Shown: positions 8,501 through 18,135, counted from the first letter of the stretch. The stretch is 52,518 bases of DNA from Prevotella sp. (GCA_017615355.1 JAGAAJ010000133.1:1-52518), one strand, 5' to 3'. Translations and numbers: made by a program. The notes: generated by a model from the sequence alone, not told the origin.

Positions 8501-11334
8501 TCATTGATTTCCTACGCAATGACACCACTGAGATTGGTGACGTGGAGTTACATGTGGAGTCAAGTGGTGGACGCCAGAACACATTCCCCGCCAGCTTCGA
8601 CGAACAGCGTGGCTGCTGGGTGACCACTTTCTTGTTCTCGCCTCCGGTTGACGTGGCTGTGTCCTTCACACGCAAGAACCAGAAGTTCAAGGCAGACCGT
8701 GAACTAATCAGCCAACTTTGGCAGGACATGAACGCGCAAGTCAGTCAGGAGAACCAGTTGAATGCTATCGTCAACAGCATTACCGACGACAATATCGACG
8801 AAAAACTCAAAGAGGCTGAAACCCTCTTGGGCATATCCCTCAGCGACGGTCAACCCAATGAAGAAACCAAACAATGGATAGCATGGTATGAATCGCTCCC
8901 AAAAGAAGAAGCTGCCGAAGCATTGCAACAGTTGATAGAAGAGGCAGACAGCAAGCTGGAGGAGCTAGAAGGACTGACGAGCAACCTATACGCAACCATC
9001 AACCTTATTGGCAGCTACACACTTGACGACGGTACTTCGTTTATCGTTAGTGACTGCTCAGCCTACAGTGAGAGTAGCATCCTTCAGCAAGGTTTCAAGG
9101 CTGTGGAAACCACCGACGGCACCAGCATCTATATGCTTGTCGATGGCACACGTGTAGTGACTGTTGACTTTGCCAGCGGCTATACTATCGAAATTGCCTG
9201 TCCGTCACTCATCACAGAGAACAATCCCAGCATGGCCAGGGCAAACGTGCATGCTATGGTCGAAAAGTGCATATCTTTCCTCAAGGATGTTGTCTTGGCT
9301 AAGATTATCGACACTTATAACAGTGTATTCGACAAAGTTGCCAATGCGACGCAACTCATGATAGACTCCTACAAATATCTTGAGCAATGCGAATTCGCTC
9401 TTCAGCTGACATGTCAGGACGAGAATCTGGGAATAGTAGAAAAAGCGAAGGCATGGGCAAAGTTGAAGGCCGTGAGGGTAGCCAAAACAATGAGCAAGGA
9501 ATCACTGGGCCGCATACGTTACATCAGCAGTCTGCTGGGCAAGCTGATGATTGTGCCCAACTACCTTGCGCTCTTCCAGAAATACAGCAAGCTGGCAAAG
9601 AACTACGAGGCACTCGATGACAAGATTCCAGACCCCTGCCCCAATGACGAGCGCGCCGTGGAGAACATCAGGATGATGATTGACGATGGCATGAGCTCAC
9701 TACTCGTATACTGTTTGGGCGACCTTACCATCAACCTCTCCAGCGACATCGCCACGCTCCTAGGCATCGGTTTCGCAGCAGAGACCATGGGAGCTACACT
9801 AGCTATCTCTGCTGCCAGCTGCCTGTTCAAGACTGCCGTACAGTGGGCTGTAGACAACTCGTGCGAAAGTGACCACCAACAACGGCAGCAGCTTATCAGA
9901 TGGTGCATTATGGGGCTGGAGTGCGACGAGGAAGAGAAGAAAGACCCAGGTTCCTTCGGTGACTATCACATACCACCTGAGACCCCCACATCACCAGAAA
10001 AGATACCATTGCTCGACCCCTCGGGCTTCGTCTGTGAGGCTGTGGAGAGCAACCGTCTGGAGGGCGTCACCGCCACATGCTTCTACAAGAAAGAGGTGGA
10101 AGACATGTATGGCGACAAACATGAGGAGGTAACCGTCTGGGAGGCTGAGAACTATGGGCAGGTCAACCCGCAGCTTACCGACAAGGATGGAATGTACTCG
10201 TGGATGGTGCCTAGCGGTCAGTGGCAGGTACTATACGAAAAGGACGGCTACGAGACAAAGCGCTCTGAGTGGCTGCCCGTCCCACCGCCACAACTTGATG
10301 TTAATGTTGGACTGGTGCGTCGTGCACAGCCTGCGCTTAGCAGTGGTAATGCCTACGAAAAGGCTATCGACGTGGATTTCTCGCTCTACATGAAGAGCAA
10401 CTATATCACCAAGCAGACGCTCACCTTCTGGCAGGATGGCCAGCAGTTGCAGGGCGAGCTGAAGGCCACCAACGGCGAAACGGCCTTTGCTGTCACCTCG
10501 GCTGATGACGATGTTGAGGGCCCGCAGTGTGCCTCCTCCTTCCGCTTCGTGCCGAAGAAGACGCTGGCCGTGGGCTCTGAGGTCACCGCTCGTGTCAATG
10601 GCATCGTCCGCAGCTATGCCGACGTGCCCATTGGCGAAGACCAGGAAATAAAGCTCACTGTGGGACGCGAGGTAACAAGTATTGGCAGCGATGGCAACAT
10701 TACTGTGCCTTACGGTGGTACCCACCAGGTGGTGATTACCGCCAAGTCAGCTCAGGCAGCTGCTTATCGCAAGGTGACCATCACCTCTCTGTCACCAGAC
10801 ATTGCACAGCTGGAGACCAACCGTGTGACACTCGATGCAGAGGGCAAGGCCTATATCACCGTCAAGGGCTTGTTGCCTGGCACCACCTACCTAAATTTCG
10901 CCGTGGAAGGCTCGCAGGTAAAGGGTATGGACACTGTGCGTGTGGTCAGCAACCTCGACTTTGTAGAAGCTCCAAAGGCTAGCATCATCAGCGGTATGTA
11001 CGTCAGCGAGGGCACTCAAGTAGAGCTTACCGCTCAGCCTGGCTGCACCATTTGGTATACTCTTGATGGCTCCTGCCCCTGCGACGAGACGACTCGTAAG
11101 CGCTACACAGGCCCTATTACCATTACTGCCAATACCAAGCTGCGTGCGATGGCCGTTGATGCCAAGGGTAACGAGAGCGAGGTAGTCACCTTTACTTGGT
11201 TCATCGGCACAGGAATTGCTAACGTCAACGTCAACGTTAACAATAATAACATTTACGACCTGCAGGGTCGCAAGACTGAGCAATCTGGGCGCGGTATCTA
11301 CATCATTAATGGTAAGAAAGTCCTTCAGGAATAA
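5575..11334 (+). CDS. Giant multidomain secreted protein (carboxypeptidase-regulatory-like and CHB_HEX-type domains)
   Basis: 1919 aa. The signal peptide (ending SFSSVAAQ) is encoded by a heptamer repeat array. What can be seen: an N-terminal LRR-like stretch (about 30-230); a carboxypeptidase-regulatory-like beta domain about 408-495; beta-rich Ig-like regions to about 1040; a helical, coiled-coil-prone section about 1042-1460 with a hydrophobic segment near 1395-1425; a second regulatory-like domain (about 1480-1585, DPSGFVCEAV then WLPVPPPQLDV); Ig-like repeats about 1600-1795; a chitobiase C-terminal-like domain about 1797-1880 (IWYTLDGSCPCDE); and a Prevotella-type tail (YDLQGRK ... GIYIINGKKVL). 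No catalytic domain is recognised. It may be an adhesin or scaffold; function is unknown. It lies directly behind the BspA-like gene. Confidence 0.7.
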   Translation: MKRLIICISFIICHLSFSSVAAQSGYGTGGGFNPDNPGIPGACGLYLDQGTVVLDGLRIYENDLFGDAVYSLWKRYCQEHNIPERDAYIGDEKYMEVMSQVTRVIICADLSEVEYGMDASDVGRFFPAMTTLDLSRTYGWRWFGTGYDEDYLQHLEVLILPDCVEQVTTMKDLHALTDVYCYAELPPAMEESGWYSNDDLFADDAEVTVHVPSSSVELYKASEAWGKYNIVDNGTKTGKIEVRMPQGSDLAQYRNMWLTLTDESTQLTTRYVVTNRKSYFFPGLSADEDISFRVALENRYGTVVCKKTDIHVGLALAVAQLADPLPVVTATVKDVDNNIGLTWYDNRGDRITSSPTLAGLVPGDVVSFDVELKGTLANSYAPLPRQTVTIPADAQGDYPIYLQLQPLSKHSFVGFLRDADSHMPLHEANVTAVRRVNGQVADTYNTLSYSDGRIIVPTYEGELTISCASKDYLRKDVVLNVTSATAETCQIGDIFLRRADGKTVSLDFCYIPAAVGAPGSSTSYIKGFEDMLVTVYNETQGERLNNVSVQLPLLILLDGVDDGDELRLDFTSANNAFDPFSVTTTMEDGHATATATITEKGGFHSTFSTTKNGSVAAIVYDSEGCYVSHHIHSTATLDVKGIDEGNYTLITMAYDPVLSQLTTLDAYEEIGLKENSDYLRHDFSVSPGILTVINLGEVPVINLEELKAVHPSSTFSISQPNIIRGDYVTVRANVKVKNEIAKDSWNYDNFCLLFDLPQGCPILNGSLMVDGEVKDPEYEGGRLKVLTNGLEEGRTVDVRFCLTCKELGKHTLNALLGFHHYDWENGSDDYLTPVGSATVEVSPMQYSISNQCLGSVVVSGTGPNDALVKMLEDETLLAETNIKGNKWKIVADLPQAYNLSTHSIHIECITKEGDIYSTPVTTVTVNRDMNTVKKVTMLYPNAYKNSTETCTWLFTEPDTKVETYDWYMFSNSYTFLIDFLRNDTTEIGDVELHVESSGGRQNTFPASFDEQRGCWVTTFLFSPPVDVAVSFTRKNQKFKADRELISQLWQDMNAQVSQENQLNAIVNSITDDNIDEKLKEAETLLGISLSDGQPNEETKQWIAWYESLPKEEAAEALQQLIEEADSKLEELEGLTSNLYATINLIGSYTLDDGTSFIVSDCSAYSESSILQQGFKAVETTDGTSIYMLVDGTRVVTVDFASGYTIEIACPSLITENNPSMARANVHAMVEKCISFLKDVVLAKIIDTYNSVFDKVANATQLMIDSYKYLEQCEFALQLTCQDENLGIVEKAKAWAKLKAVRVAKTMSKESLGRIRYISSLLGKLMIVPNYLALFQKYSKLAKNYEALDDKIPDPCPNDERAVENIRMMIDDGMSSLLVYCLGDLTINLSSDIATLLGIGFAAETMGATLAISAASCLFKTAVQWAVDNSCESDHQQRQQLIRWCIMGLECDEEEKKDPGSFGDYHIPPETPTSPEKIPLLDPSGFVCEAVESNRLEGVTATCFYKKEVEDMYGDKHEEVTVWEAENYGQVNPQLTDKDGMYSWMVPSGQWQVLYEKDGYETKRSEWLPVPPPQLDVNVGLVRRAQPALSSGNAYEKAIDVDFSLYMKSNYITKQTLTFWQDGQQLQGELKATNGETAFAVTSADDDVEGPQCASSFRFVPKKTLAVGSEVTARVNGIVRSYADVPIGEDQEIKLTVGREVTSIGSDGNITVPYGGTHQVVITAKSAQAAAYRKVTITSLSPDIAQLETNRVTLDAEGKAYITVKGLLPGTTYLNFAVEGSQVKGMDTVRVVSNLDFVEAPKASIISGMYVSEGTQVELTAQPGCTIWYTLDGSCPCDETTRKRYTGPITITANTKLRAMAVDAKGNESEVVTFTWFIGTGIANVNVNVNNNNIYDLQGRKTEQSGRGIYIINGKKVLQE
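5599..5642 (-). repeat. Heptamer array with cap, encodes signal peptide of the 1919-aa protein
   Basis: On the plus strand: TCATTTA, TCATATG, TCATTTG, TCATTTA, then GCAGCGTAGCTGCGCA. The cap is identical to the one at 1913-1928, although the two genes are otherwise unrelated. Confidence 0.85.
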
Positions 11335-11374
11335 ATTTTCTTCCAAATTCTTATGTCGTTTCATAAATAATTGC

Positions 11375-11382
11375 TATCTTTG
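11375..11382 (+). promoter_or_regulatory. -7 box of the DUF3332 gene
   Basis: TATCTTTG, 38 nt upstream of the ATG at 11421. It ends the run of large secreted-protein genes and starts a new unit. Confidence 0.65.
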
Positions 11383-11420
11383 CAGCGACACATACGATAA
11401 TTGGTTAAACAATTCAGCAT

Positions 11421-11858
11421 ATGAAAAAGAAAAATTTGAAGGTAGCAGCTCTGCTGCTCTGCGGCACGATGCTGGCCAGCTCGTGCATCGGCTCGTTCAG
11501 CCTGTTTAACAACTATGAGAAATGGCAGTGCTCAATGACCGACAATAAGTTTGTCAACGGCATCGTGGGCTTCTTCCTGCAGCCCATCGTGGGCGGCGTG
11601 TGCCTCTTTGTTGATGCATTGGTGCTCAACACCATCGAATTCTGGACTGGCGACAACCCCGTGGCTGCCGGACAGGTGCAGAAGATGAGGGGCAGCGATG
11701 GCGTGCTCTATACCATCACCACGCTGAAGGATGGCTATGAGGTGAAGTCGCCCGACGGCAAGGTGGTGCTGTTCAATCATGATGCCGAGACCGACTCGTG
11801 GACGATGACCCGCAATGGCGTCACCATGCCCGTCGACCTGGCAATGGTGAAAGAATAA
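11421..11858 (+). CDS. DUF3332 family lipoprotein
   Basis: 145 aa. Small lipoprotein: the signal sequence ends LASSC with the lipidated Cys at residue 22. The body matches DUF3332 (CIGSFSLFN, KFVNGIVGF, LVLNTIEFWTGDNP). The family is common in Bacteroidota and Gammaproteobacteria and has no established function. A conserved hydrophobic stretch (residues about 48-75) could associate with membrane. It has its own promoter and stands alone between the giant secreted gene and deoD. Confidence 0.85.
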   Translation: MKKKNLKVAALLLCGTMLASSCIGSFSLFNNYEKWQCSMTDNKFVNGIVGFFLQPIVGGVCLFVDALVLNTIEFWTGDNPVAAGQVQKMRGSDGVLYTITTLKDGYEVKSPDGKVVLFNHDAETDSWTMTRNGVTMPVDLAMVKE

Positions 11859-11874
11859 AAGCCTCTCTCCATGT

Positions 11875-11915
11875 CCCAGCCCCTCTCTCCTCTCCCTAAG
11901 GAGGGAGGGGTGGGA
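11875..11915. repeat. C-rich/G-rich palindromic repeat in the DUF3332-deoD gap
   Basis: Arms CCCCTCTCTCC (11880-11890) and GGAGGGAGGGG (11900-11910), one mismatch in 11 bp, flanked by CCCAG and TGGGA. Same family as the palindromes inside the ABC exporter gene at 47364-47473. It could act as a terminator-like hairpin for the DUF3332 transcript. Confidence 0.7.
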
Positions 11916-11954
11916 TTACCAAACGATCAATAACTAAATAAAGGAAGAAACCCT

Positions 11955-12665
11955 ATGAAAGACAACACCCCTACCCCGCACATCGGTGCAAAGCTTGGCG
12001 AGATAGCCGAGACCGTAATCATGGCAGGCGACCCCCTGCGTGCCAAGTTTATGGCTGAGAAATTCCTTGAGAATCCTGTACAATTTAATAATGTACGCGG
12101 GATGCTCGGCTTTACCGGCACACACGACGGCAAGCGCGTCAGCGTGATGGGCCATGGCATGGGCATCGCCTCCATCGGCATCTACACCTACGAGCTGTTC
12201 AACTTCTACGGCGTGAAGACTATCATCCGCGTGGGCTCGGCTGGCAGCATCAACATGGACCTGAACGTGGGCGACCTCTGCATCGCCATGGGTGCCTGCA
12301 CCAACTCGAGCTATGCCATGCAGTATGAGCTGCCCGGCACCTTCGCACCCATTGCCGACTTCGACCTGTTGCGCGGTGCTGCTAATGCCGCCGACAAGTT
12401 CGGCTATCGCTACAAGGTGGGCAACGTGATGTCGAGCGACACGTTCTACACCGAGAATCCGCACAACGACAAATGGATCAACATGGGCGTGCTGGCCGTG
12501 GAAATGGAAGCCGCCGCACTCTATATGAACGCTGCCCGCGCAGGCAAGCGCGCGCTCACCATTCTCACCATCTCTGACCACATCCTGAAAGGCGAGGCCA
12601 CGACGGCTGAAGAGCGTCAGACTACGTTTACTAAGATGATGGACGTAGCCTTCTCGCTGGTATGA
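11955..12665 (+). CDS. deoD: Purine nucleoside phosphorylase DeoD
   Basis: 236 aa, full length for the hexameric bacterial family (about 235 aa). It phosphorolyses purine (deoxy)ribonucleosides to free base and (deoxy)ribose-1-phosphate in the cytoplasm. Visible signatures: N-terminal PHIGA and [10 protein letters not shown] (phosphate site), [29 protein letters not shown] (ribose-binding Glu) and ISDHILKGE with the catalytic Asp. Its stop overlaps the start of upp by 4 nt, so the two are translationally coupled and form a nucleobase salvage unit. No clear TAnnTTTG box lies directly upstream; the leader contains a palindromic repeat (11875-11915). Confidence 0.96.
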   Translation: MKDNTPTPHIGAKLGEIAETVIMAGDPLRAKFMAEKFLENPVQFNNVRGMLGFTGTHDGKRVSVMGHGMGIASIGIYTYELFNFYGVKTIIRVGSAGSINMDLNVGDLCIAMGACTNSSYAMQYELPGTFAPIADFDLLRGAANAADKFGYRYKVGNVMSSDTFYTENPHNDKWINMGVLAVEMEAAALYMNAARAGKRALTILTISDHILKGEATTAEERQTTFTKMMDVAFSLV

Positions 12666-13321
12666 AAGTCATAAACTTGCAGGAGCAGAACTCCTGCCTC
12701 AACCATTTCATGGCTGAGATCCGCGAAAAAGGCTATCAGCGCAATCGCCTGCTTTTCCGCAACAATATCCTGCGCATCGGCCAGGTGATGGCCTACGAGA
12801 TCTCCAAGACCTTCGACTATCGCCCGAAGAGTGTTACTACGCCTTTGGGCATAGCCGAGACGGCCCTGGCTCGTGAGGAGGACATTCTGCTCGCCACGGT
12901 GCTCCGTGCCGGGCTGCCATTCCACGAGGGTTTTCTCAGCATCTTCGACCATGCGCAGAACGCCTTTGTCTCGGCCTACCGCATGTATACCAACCGCGAA
13001 CACACCGAGGTGGGCATCCACACCGAGTACATGGCGTCGCCCAGCGTAAAAGGCAAGACACTCATCATCTGCGACCCGATGCTGGCTACTGGCGGCTCGA
13101 TGGTGGCAGCCTATGAGGCACTGCTGAAGACCGGCCGCCCTGCACAGGTACATATCGCCTGCATCATTGGAACACCCGAAGGCGTGAAGATGCTGCAGGA
13201 CAACGTAGCCGACGAGGTCACCCTATGGTGCGCCGCTATTGACCCAGGCATGAACGAACACAAATACATCGTGCCAGGCTTCGGCGACTGCGGCGACCTA
13301 TGCTACGGAGAAAAGCTCTGA
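12662..13321 (+). CDS. upp: Uracil phosphoribosyltransferase
   Basis: 219 aa. It converts uracil and PRPP to UMP plus pyrophosphate. The PRPP-binding loop [14 protein letters not shown] is clear, preceded by [15 protein letters not shown], with the uracil-binding C-terminal segment [11 protein letters not shown]. Length is close to the family norm (about 208-217). The ATG overlaps the deoD stop codon (ATGA). Coupling a purine phosphorylase to a uracil transferase makes functional sense as salvage of nucleic-acid breakdown products. Confidence 0.95.
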   Translation: MKVINLQEQNSCLNHFMAEIREKGYQRNRLLFRNNILRIGQVMAYEISKTFDYRPKSVTTPLGIAETALAREEDILLATVLRAGLPFHEGFLSIFDHAQNAFVSAYRMYTNREHTEVGIHTEYMASPSVKGKTLIICDPMLATGGSMVAAYEALLKTGRPAQVHIACIIGTPEGVKMLQDNVADEVTLWCAAIDPGMNEHKYIVPGFGDCGDLCYGEKL

Positions 13322-13339
13322 GCCCAAACAATCCTTTCT

Positions 13340-16300
13340 ATGAAAAATACTTTGAGAAACACCTTCATAGCAGCCGTCACAATATCGATGGCTGCTATTT
13401 GGCTGGATGCCACGGCGCGTCCCATCACGCGTGAACAAGCTCATCAAAAGGCCATTCGATTCATGCAACAGCGTGGCGATACCCGCCTGCTCAATATCTC
13501 TGTCTCGGCCTACCCCAAAACGACCAACCTCAGGAGTGTCGGCAAGTCCAACAACGCGGAGGAAGACATGAAGCCCTACTATGTCTTTGACCGTGGCCAT
13601 CAGGAGGGCTTCGTCATCGTGGCCGGCGATGACGAAGTGGCCGAAACCATTCTCGGCTATTGTCACAGCGGCTCCTTTGTCTATGACGAGATGCCACCCA
13701 ACATGCTGGAATGGCTTGAAGGCTATGCGAAAGAGATTGAGGATTTCCAGGCCAATCGCAGCAATTCTGCCGACAACTCATCAGAGGGAATGGAGGAGAC
13801 TCCCGCCATCCACCGCGTGCCCACTCATCCCGCCATCCAGCCGTTGGTGACCAGCAAATGGAACCAGGGCGATCCCTACAATCAGGAGTGTCCCATGTAC
13901 TTCACCCTGGGACGCTCGGTAACCGGCTGCGTGGCTACGGCCTATGCACAGATTCTGTATTACCACCGGTCAAAAATGGTGACCGAGACGCAGGCCGACA
14001 TGCCGGACTACGACACATGGACGGAGCATCCCACCTATGGCAAGCTGCATGTCGAAGGCATCCCTGCCGGCTCGCCCATCGACTGGGACAACATGACGGA
14101 CACTTACGGCAGCAACTCCACGGGTCTGCAGAAAAAGGCCGTGGCCCAGCTGATGCACTATTGCGGCGTGGCCGTCAACATGGACTATACCAACTCATCG
14201 AGCGGCGCCTACTCATCGTCGGTGGCTGATGCCCTGAAGAACTATTTCGGCTTCGGCAATAGTGTGAAGTACATCACCAACCTGAGCGATGACGAGTGGG
14301 ATGAAGTGATCTACAATGAGCTGGCCTGCCAGCGTCCAATATATATCAGCGGCTCAAACCCCAGTGGAGGTCATGCCTTCGTATGCGACGGCTATGACGG
14401 CAACCGCCACTATCACATCAACTGGGGCTGGGGCGGACAAAGCGACGACTACTATTACCTGTCAAACCTCACACCTGGCGACCAAGGCATTGGCGGCTCA
14501 GAAAACGGCTACACCAATGGACGCGAATGTGTCATCGGCATTGAGCCCGAAAACTATCATGAACGCGCTATGCCCATTGCTGATGCCAACGCCAAGCGTC
14601 TTTGCACGCAGGCATGGGATACAGACGGCGACGGTGTGCTGACTTATGGAGAGGCCGCCTCGGTTACCGACCTGGGAACGGTGCTGCAGGGCAAACTCAT
14701 CCGCACATTCACTGAGCTGCGGTATTTTACAGGCCTGGAAAGCATCGCCGACGACGCATTCAACAACTGTGTGCAGCTTACCTCAATAGAGTTGCCGAGA
14801 AACATCAAGCATATCGGGGCGCGGGCATTCAACAACTGCAAGAAGTTGGCGTCACTCAATCTGCCCACATCGTTGCGGAGCATTGGCGAGGAAGCATTCA
14901 GCGGCTGTCTGTTGTTGCGTCTTAGTGAGCTGCCGACCAGCTTGAAGTCCATTGAGGCAGGAACCTTCCGTGACTGCCGTGCCCTGACGGAAATAACGCT
15001 GCCATCGGCACTGACACACATAGGCGATGAGGCTTTCAGCGGCTGTAGCAAATTAAGCGAGATGACCGTCAGCAATCTCTTTCCCCAGAATATGACCATA
15101 GGCACCAACGTCTTCGCGAACTCATCAGTAGCCACCGCCGTATTGCATATACAGCAGGGTACTCGTGCCTGGTTTGAGGGCGATACACAATGGAGCCAGT
15201 TTGGCACCATCAAGGAACACCATAACCGTGTGGGTGGTCAGTTTACGGCGCTCATGCCGGGACAGGAGGTCTACCTGTATCATGTGGGGACAGGCCGCTT
15301 TCTAAGCAAGGGCGAGGCGTGGAGTACACAGGCAGTAGTAACCAATGGCGAGCCGATGCGTTTCAAGCTCAACCACAGCGCCTCCATGCCTGAGGGTGTC
15401 TATGCACTCTACTCCAACGACACAGGCAAAGACCGCCACTATACCTTCCGCACCCATGAAGATTCCAGTGTGGGCTTGGGCGTGAAGGCTGCTTTCGTCG
15501 ACGGCAATCTAGATCAGCGAGCCCATTGGCAGGTGACGGATGTCGGTAACGACACCTACACGCTGAGTGTGCCTTCGGGTTATGACGACTATGATGAAGC
15601 CTGCCGGTGGGGTGTGCAGAATGACCACGAGAGCCAGTACGCACAGCCTACATGGGGTGTCTACAGCGATATTGTCTACGAGGGCAACGAGCAAGCTTGC
15701 CAGTGGCGTTTCGTCCTCTACGATGCCGACCGCGCCGCCACATACGAGGCTGCGGCAGCACTCGAAAATCTCATCGCCATGGCTAAGGCCAGACATATAG
15801 CCTATCAGGATGAGGAGGCCGTACTTGACAATATGGAGAGTACGATAGAGGAGATGCGTCAGGCACAAAAGAGTCTGCGCCAGAAGATGAGGCTGATTGA
15901 CTTCACCGACGACCTGGTGGCTCAGACATGCCGCAGTTATTTCGACCTCGACGGCGACGGCGAGCTCAGTTTCACTGAGGCATCAAAAATCAATTCCATC
16001 AGCAACTATTTTCAGGGCAAGGCTATTACCAGCTTCGACGAGCTGAAATATTTCACCAGTGTGAAAGAGTTGTATGGCAGCAGTTTCGACGGCTGCAACA
16101 AGCTGACCAGCATTACATTGCCTGAGAACATCGAGCGCATCTACTACTATGCTTTCCGAGGTTGTTCAAAGCTCACCAGCATCAACCTGCCTGAGTATGT
16201 CATCACTATTGGCGACCAGGTGTTCCGTGGCTGTTCGCAGCTAAAGACAGTGCGCATCGACAACCCCGATCCGTCATCCATCGACATCAAGAGCGATGCC

Positions 16301-18124
16301 TTCACCACATCTGTCATTAAAAATGCCACGTTGCAGGTGCCCGCAGGCTCGAAGGAGCTGTATGCCGAAGCTCCCGTATGGCGTAATTTTGGCATCATCG
16401 AGGAGGTACGCGCACGTACACAGCCACAGACATCACCCGTCTACGCCGGTGCACACGGCTATGTGATGAACGTGGCCACACGCAAGATGCTCACTGCCGG
16501 CGAGGCCTACGGCACACAGGCCATAGTAGGACGTAGCGGCGACGTTTACGAGTGGTGCCATACATCGAACATGCCTGAGGGTCAATACTATCTGAAAAAC
16601 GCGTCGACAGGCAAGGTCATCTTCCGCACCGACACCGACGGAAATGTTGGTAAGGACGTAAAGGCCTGCTTCGCTGATGGTGACCTCAGCGAAAAAGCCT
16701 ACTGGCAACTCGACTCTGTGGCTACAGGCGTCTACACACTGCAAGTGCCTCAGCGCAGCTATGGCTATGTGGAAGGCGAATACCTCGGTACGGACTACAA
16801 CCATAAGACAGAGTACACCTACGACTACACCAGCGGTATCTATTGGGACATCGCCTATAGCGACCATGAGCGCCAGTGCCAGTGGGTGTTCATCAGTACG
16901 AGTGACTTTAGCGCGGCGAAGGAGTTTGACCAAAATGTGGAAAAGCTAAAGAACCTGTTGCTGGTGGCAGAGCGGAAAGGCGGCATCGACACCACTGACG
17001 AGCAGGCCGTCTATGACAACCTGCAGAGCACGGCCGACGACATTCTGGCAGCCATTGCCTCATTGCGTCTGAAGCTGCATTACATCGAAATTGACGATGC
17101 CCGTGCCAAGGCCATATGCATAGCCCATTGGGATGAGGACGATGACGGCGAGTTATGCCTTGAGGAAGCCGCCGCCGTGACCGACATTGGCGAGTCTTTC
17201 CGCAATCAGTCGCAGATGAAGTCGTTGGAGGTGTTGCGTTACTTTACATCCCTCACAGAGATTCCTGATGACGCCTTCCACGGATCTTCCTCATTAACCA
17301 CAGTCTATCTGCCAGATCAGGTAAAGAGCGTAGGTAGTTCAGTATTCACTGGATGTTCACTCCTATACCTTGTACTTCTGAACGCCAACAACATAGCAAA
17401 CATAGCTAGCACCAACGGTTTGCCCTCAACAGCCACCGTATTCGTGCCCGAGGCATTGGTAGAGGCCTATCAAGCCCATGACGTATGGAAGACCTACGAT
17501 ATCTGTGCCTATACGGGCACTCCAGTGGTAATGGCACAACCAGCCAACCGCCAGTATGGCCGCAAGCAGGCAACCATCACCTACAAGGTAACAGGAGCAC
17601 CTGTCGATGGTGAGCCAGAGCTACTTTGTGATGAGTTGGCAGAAACCACGACACCTGTCGGCGACTACGTTATCAAGATCCAGCGTGGCACTATCACCAA
17701 TGAGGATGTTGTCTTGCAAGATGGTGTTCTCACTATCACGCCTGCACCGCTTACCATCACCGCCAAGTCCTACACTCGCAAACAGGGCGAGGATAATCCT
17801 GAGTTCGAGTTCACCTGCAAGGGATTCCGCAACAAGGAGAATGCCGATGTTTTGCTGACACAGCCCATCATCACCTGCGAGGCAACCAAAGACAGTCCAG
17901 CCGGCGAGTACGCCATCATTATCGATGGCGCTACAGCACAGAATTACGACATCACTTTCGTCAACGGTGTCCTTACCGTAGAGGGTTCCAGTGGCATCAG
18001 TGGCATCGATGTGAATAACCCACCCGCTACCGTACTCTATGATTTGCAAGGTCGCCGCCTTGACAAGACCATGAGGCGGGGACTTTACATTGACCGCCAA
18101 AAGCGTCGAGTGGTACGTAGATAA
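13340..18124 (+). CDS. C10 (streptopain-like) cysteine protease with EF-hand/LRR modules
   Basis: 1594 aa, exported (hydrophobic signal in residues 1-26). Residues about 27-130 resemble the Spi_Inh-type prodomain. Residues about 170-400 are the peptidase C10 domain: Cys197 in RSVTGCVATA, His345 in GGHAFVCDGY, then HINWGWGG. Three modules then start with a calcium-loop-like DxDGDGxLxxxEA motif near residues 426, 868 and 1264, each followed by BspA-like LRRs. The first two continue with a beta-rich segment (LYHVGTGRFLSKGEA / VMNVATRKMLTAGEA) and a helical hairpin. Residues about 1395-1560 look like MBG-type Ig repeats, and the tail is YDLQGRR ... RGLYIDRQ. The family cleaves host proteins; targets are unknown here. 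It begins 18 nt after upp, but a shared function is unlikely. Confidence 0.88.
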   Translation: MKNTLRNTFIAAVTISMAAIWLDATARPITREQAHQKAIRFMQQRGDTRLLNISVSAYPKTTNLRSVGKSNNAEEDMKPYYVFDRGHQEGFVIVAGDDEVAETILGYCHSGSFVYDEMPPNMLEWLEGYAKEIEDFQANRSNSADNSSEGMEETPAIHRVPTHPAIQPLVTSKWNQGDPYNQECPMYFTLGRSVTGCVATAYAQILYYHRSKMVTETQADMPDYDTWTEHPTYGKLHVEGIPAGSPIDWDNMTDTYGSNSTGLQKKAVAQLMHYCGVAVNMDYTNSSSGAYSSSVADALKNYFGFGNSVKYITNLSDDEWDEVIYNELACQRPIYISGSNPSGGHAFVCDGYDGNRHYHINWGWGGQSDDYYYLSNLTPGDQGIGGSENGYTNGRECVIGIEPENYHERAMPIADANAKRLCTQAWDTDGDGVLTYGEAASVTDLGTVLQGKLIRTFTELRYFTGLESIADDAFNNCVQLTSIELPRNIKHIGARAFNNCKKLASLNLPTSLRSIGEEAFSGCLLLRLSELPTSLKSIEAGTFRDCRALTEITLPSALTHIGDEAFSGCSKLSEMTVSNLFPQNMTIGTNVFANSSVATAVLHIQQGTRAWFEGDTQWSQFGTIKEHHNRVGGQFTALMPGQEVYLYHVGTGRFLSKGEAWSTQAVVTNGEPMRFKLNHSASMPEGVYALYSNDTGKDRHYTFRTHEDSSVGLGVKAAFVDGNLDQRAHWQVTDVGNDTYTLSVPSGYDDYDEACRWGVQNDHESQYAQPTWGVYSDIVYEGNEQACQWRFVLYDADRAATYEAAAALENLIAMAKARHIAYQDEEAVLDNMESTIEEMRQAQKSLRQKMRLIDFTDDLVAQTCRSYFDLDGDGELSFTEASKINSISNYFQGKAITSFDELKYFTSVKELYGSSFDGCNKLTSITLPENIERIYYYAFRGCSKLTSINLPEYVITIGDQVFRGCSQLKTVRIDNPDPSSIDIKSDAFTTSVIKNATLQVPAGSKELYAEAPVWRNFGIIEEVRARTQPQTSPVYAGAHGYVMNVATRKMLTAGEAYGTQAIVGRSGDVYEWCHTSNMPEGQYYLKNASTGKVIFRTDTDGNVGKDVKACFADGDLSEKAYWQLDSVATGVYTLQVPQRSYGYVEGEYLGTDYNHKTEYTYDYTSGIYWDIAYSDHERQCQWVFISTSDFSAAKEFDQNVEKLKNLLLVAERKGGIDTTDEQAVYDNLQSTADDILAAIASLRLKLHYIEIDDARAKAICIAHWDEDDDGELCLEEAAAVTDIGESFRNQSQMKSLEVLRYFTSLTEIPDDAFHGSSSLTTVYLPDQVKSVGSSVFTGCSLLYLVLLNANNIANIASTNGLPSTATVFVPEALVEAYQAHDVWKTYDICAYTGTPVVMAQPANRQYGRKQATITYKVTGAPVDGEPELLCDELAETTTPVGDYVIKIQRGTITNEDVVLQDGVLTITPAPLTITAKSYTRKQGEDNPEFEFTCKGFRNKENADVLLTQPIITCEATKDSPAGEYAIIIDGATAQNYDITFVNGVLTVEGSSGISGIDVNNPPATVLYDLQGRRLDKTMRRGLYIDRQKRRVVRR

Positions 18125-18135
18125 GCATACTAATA

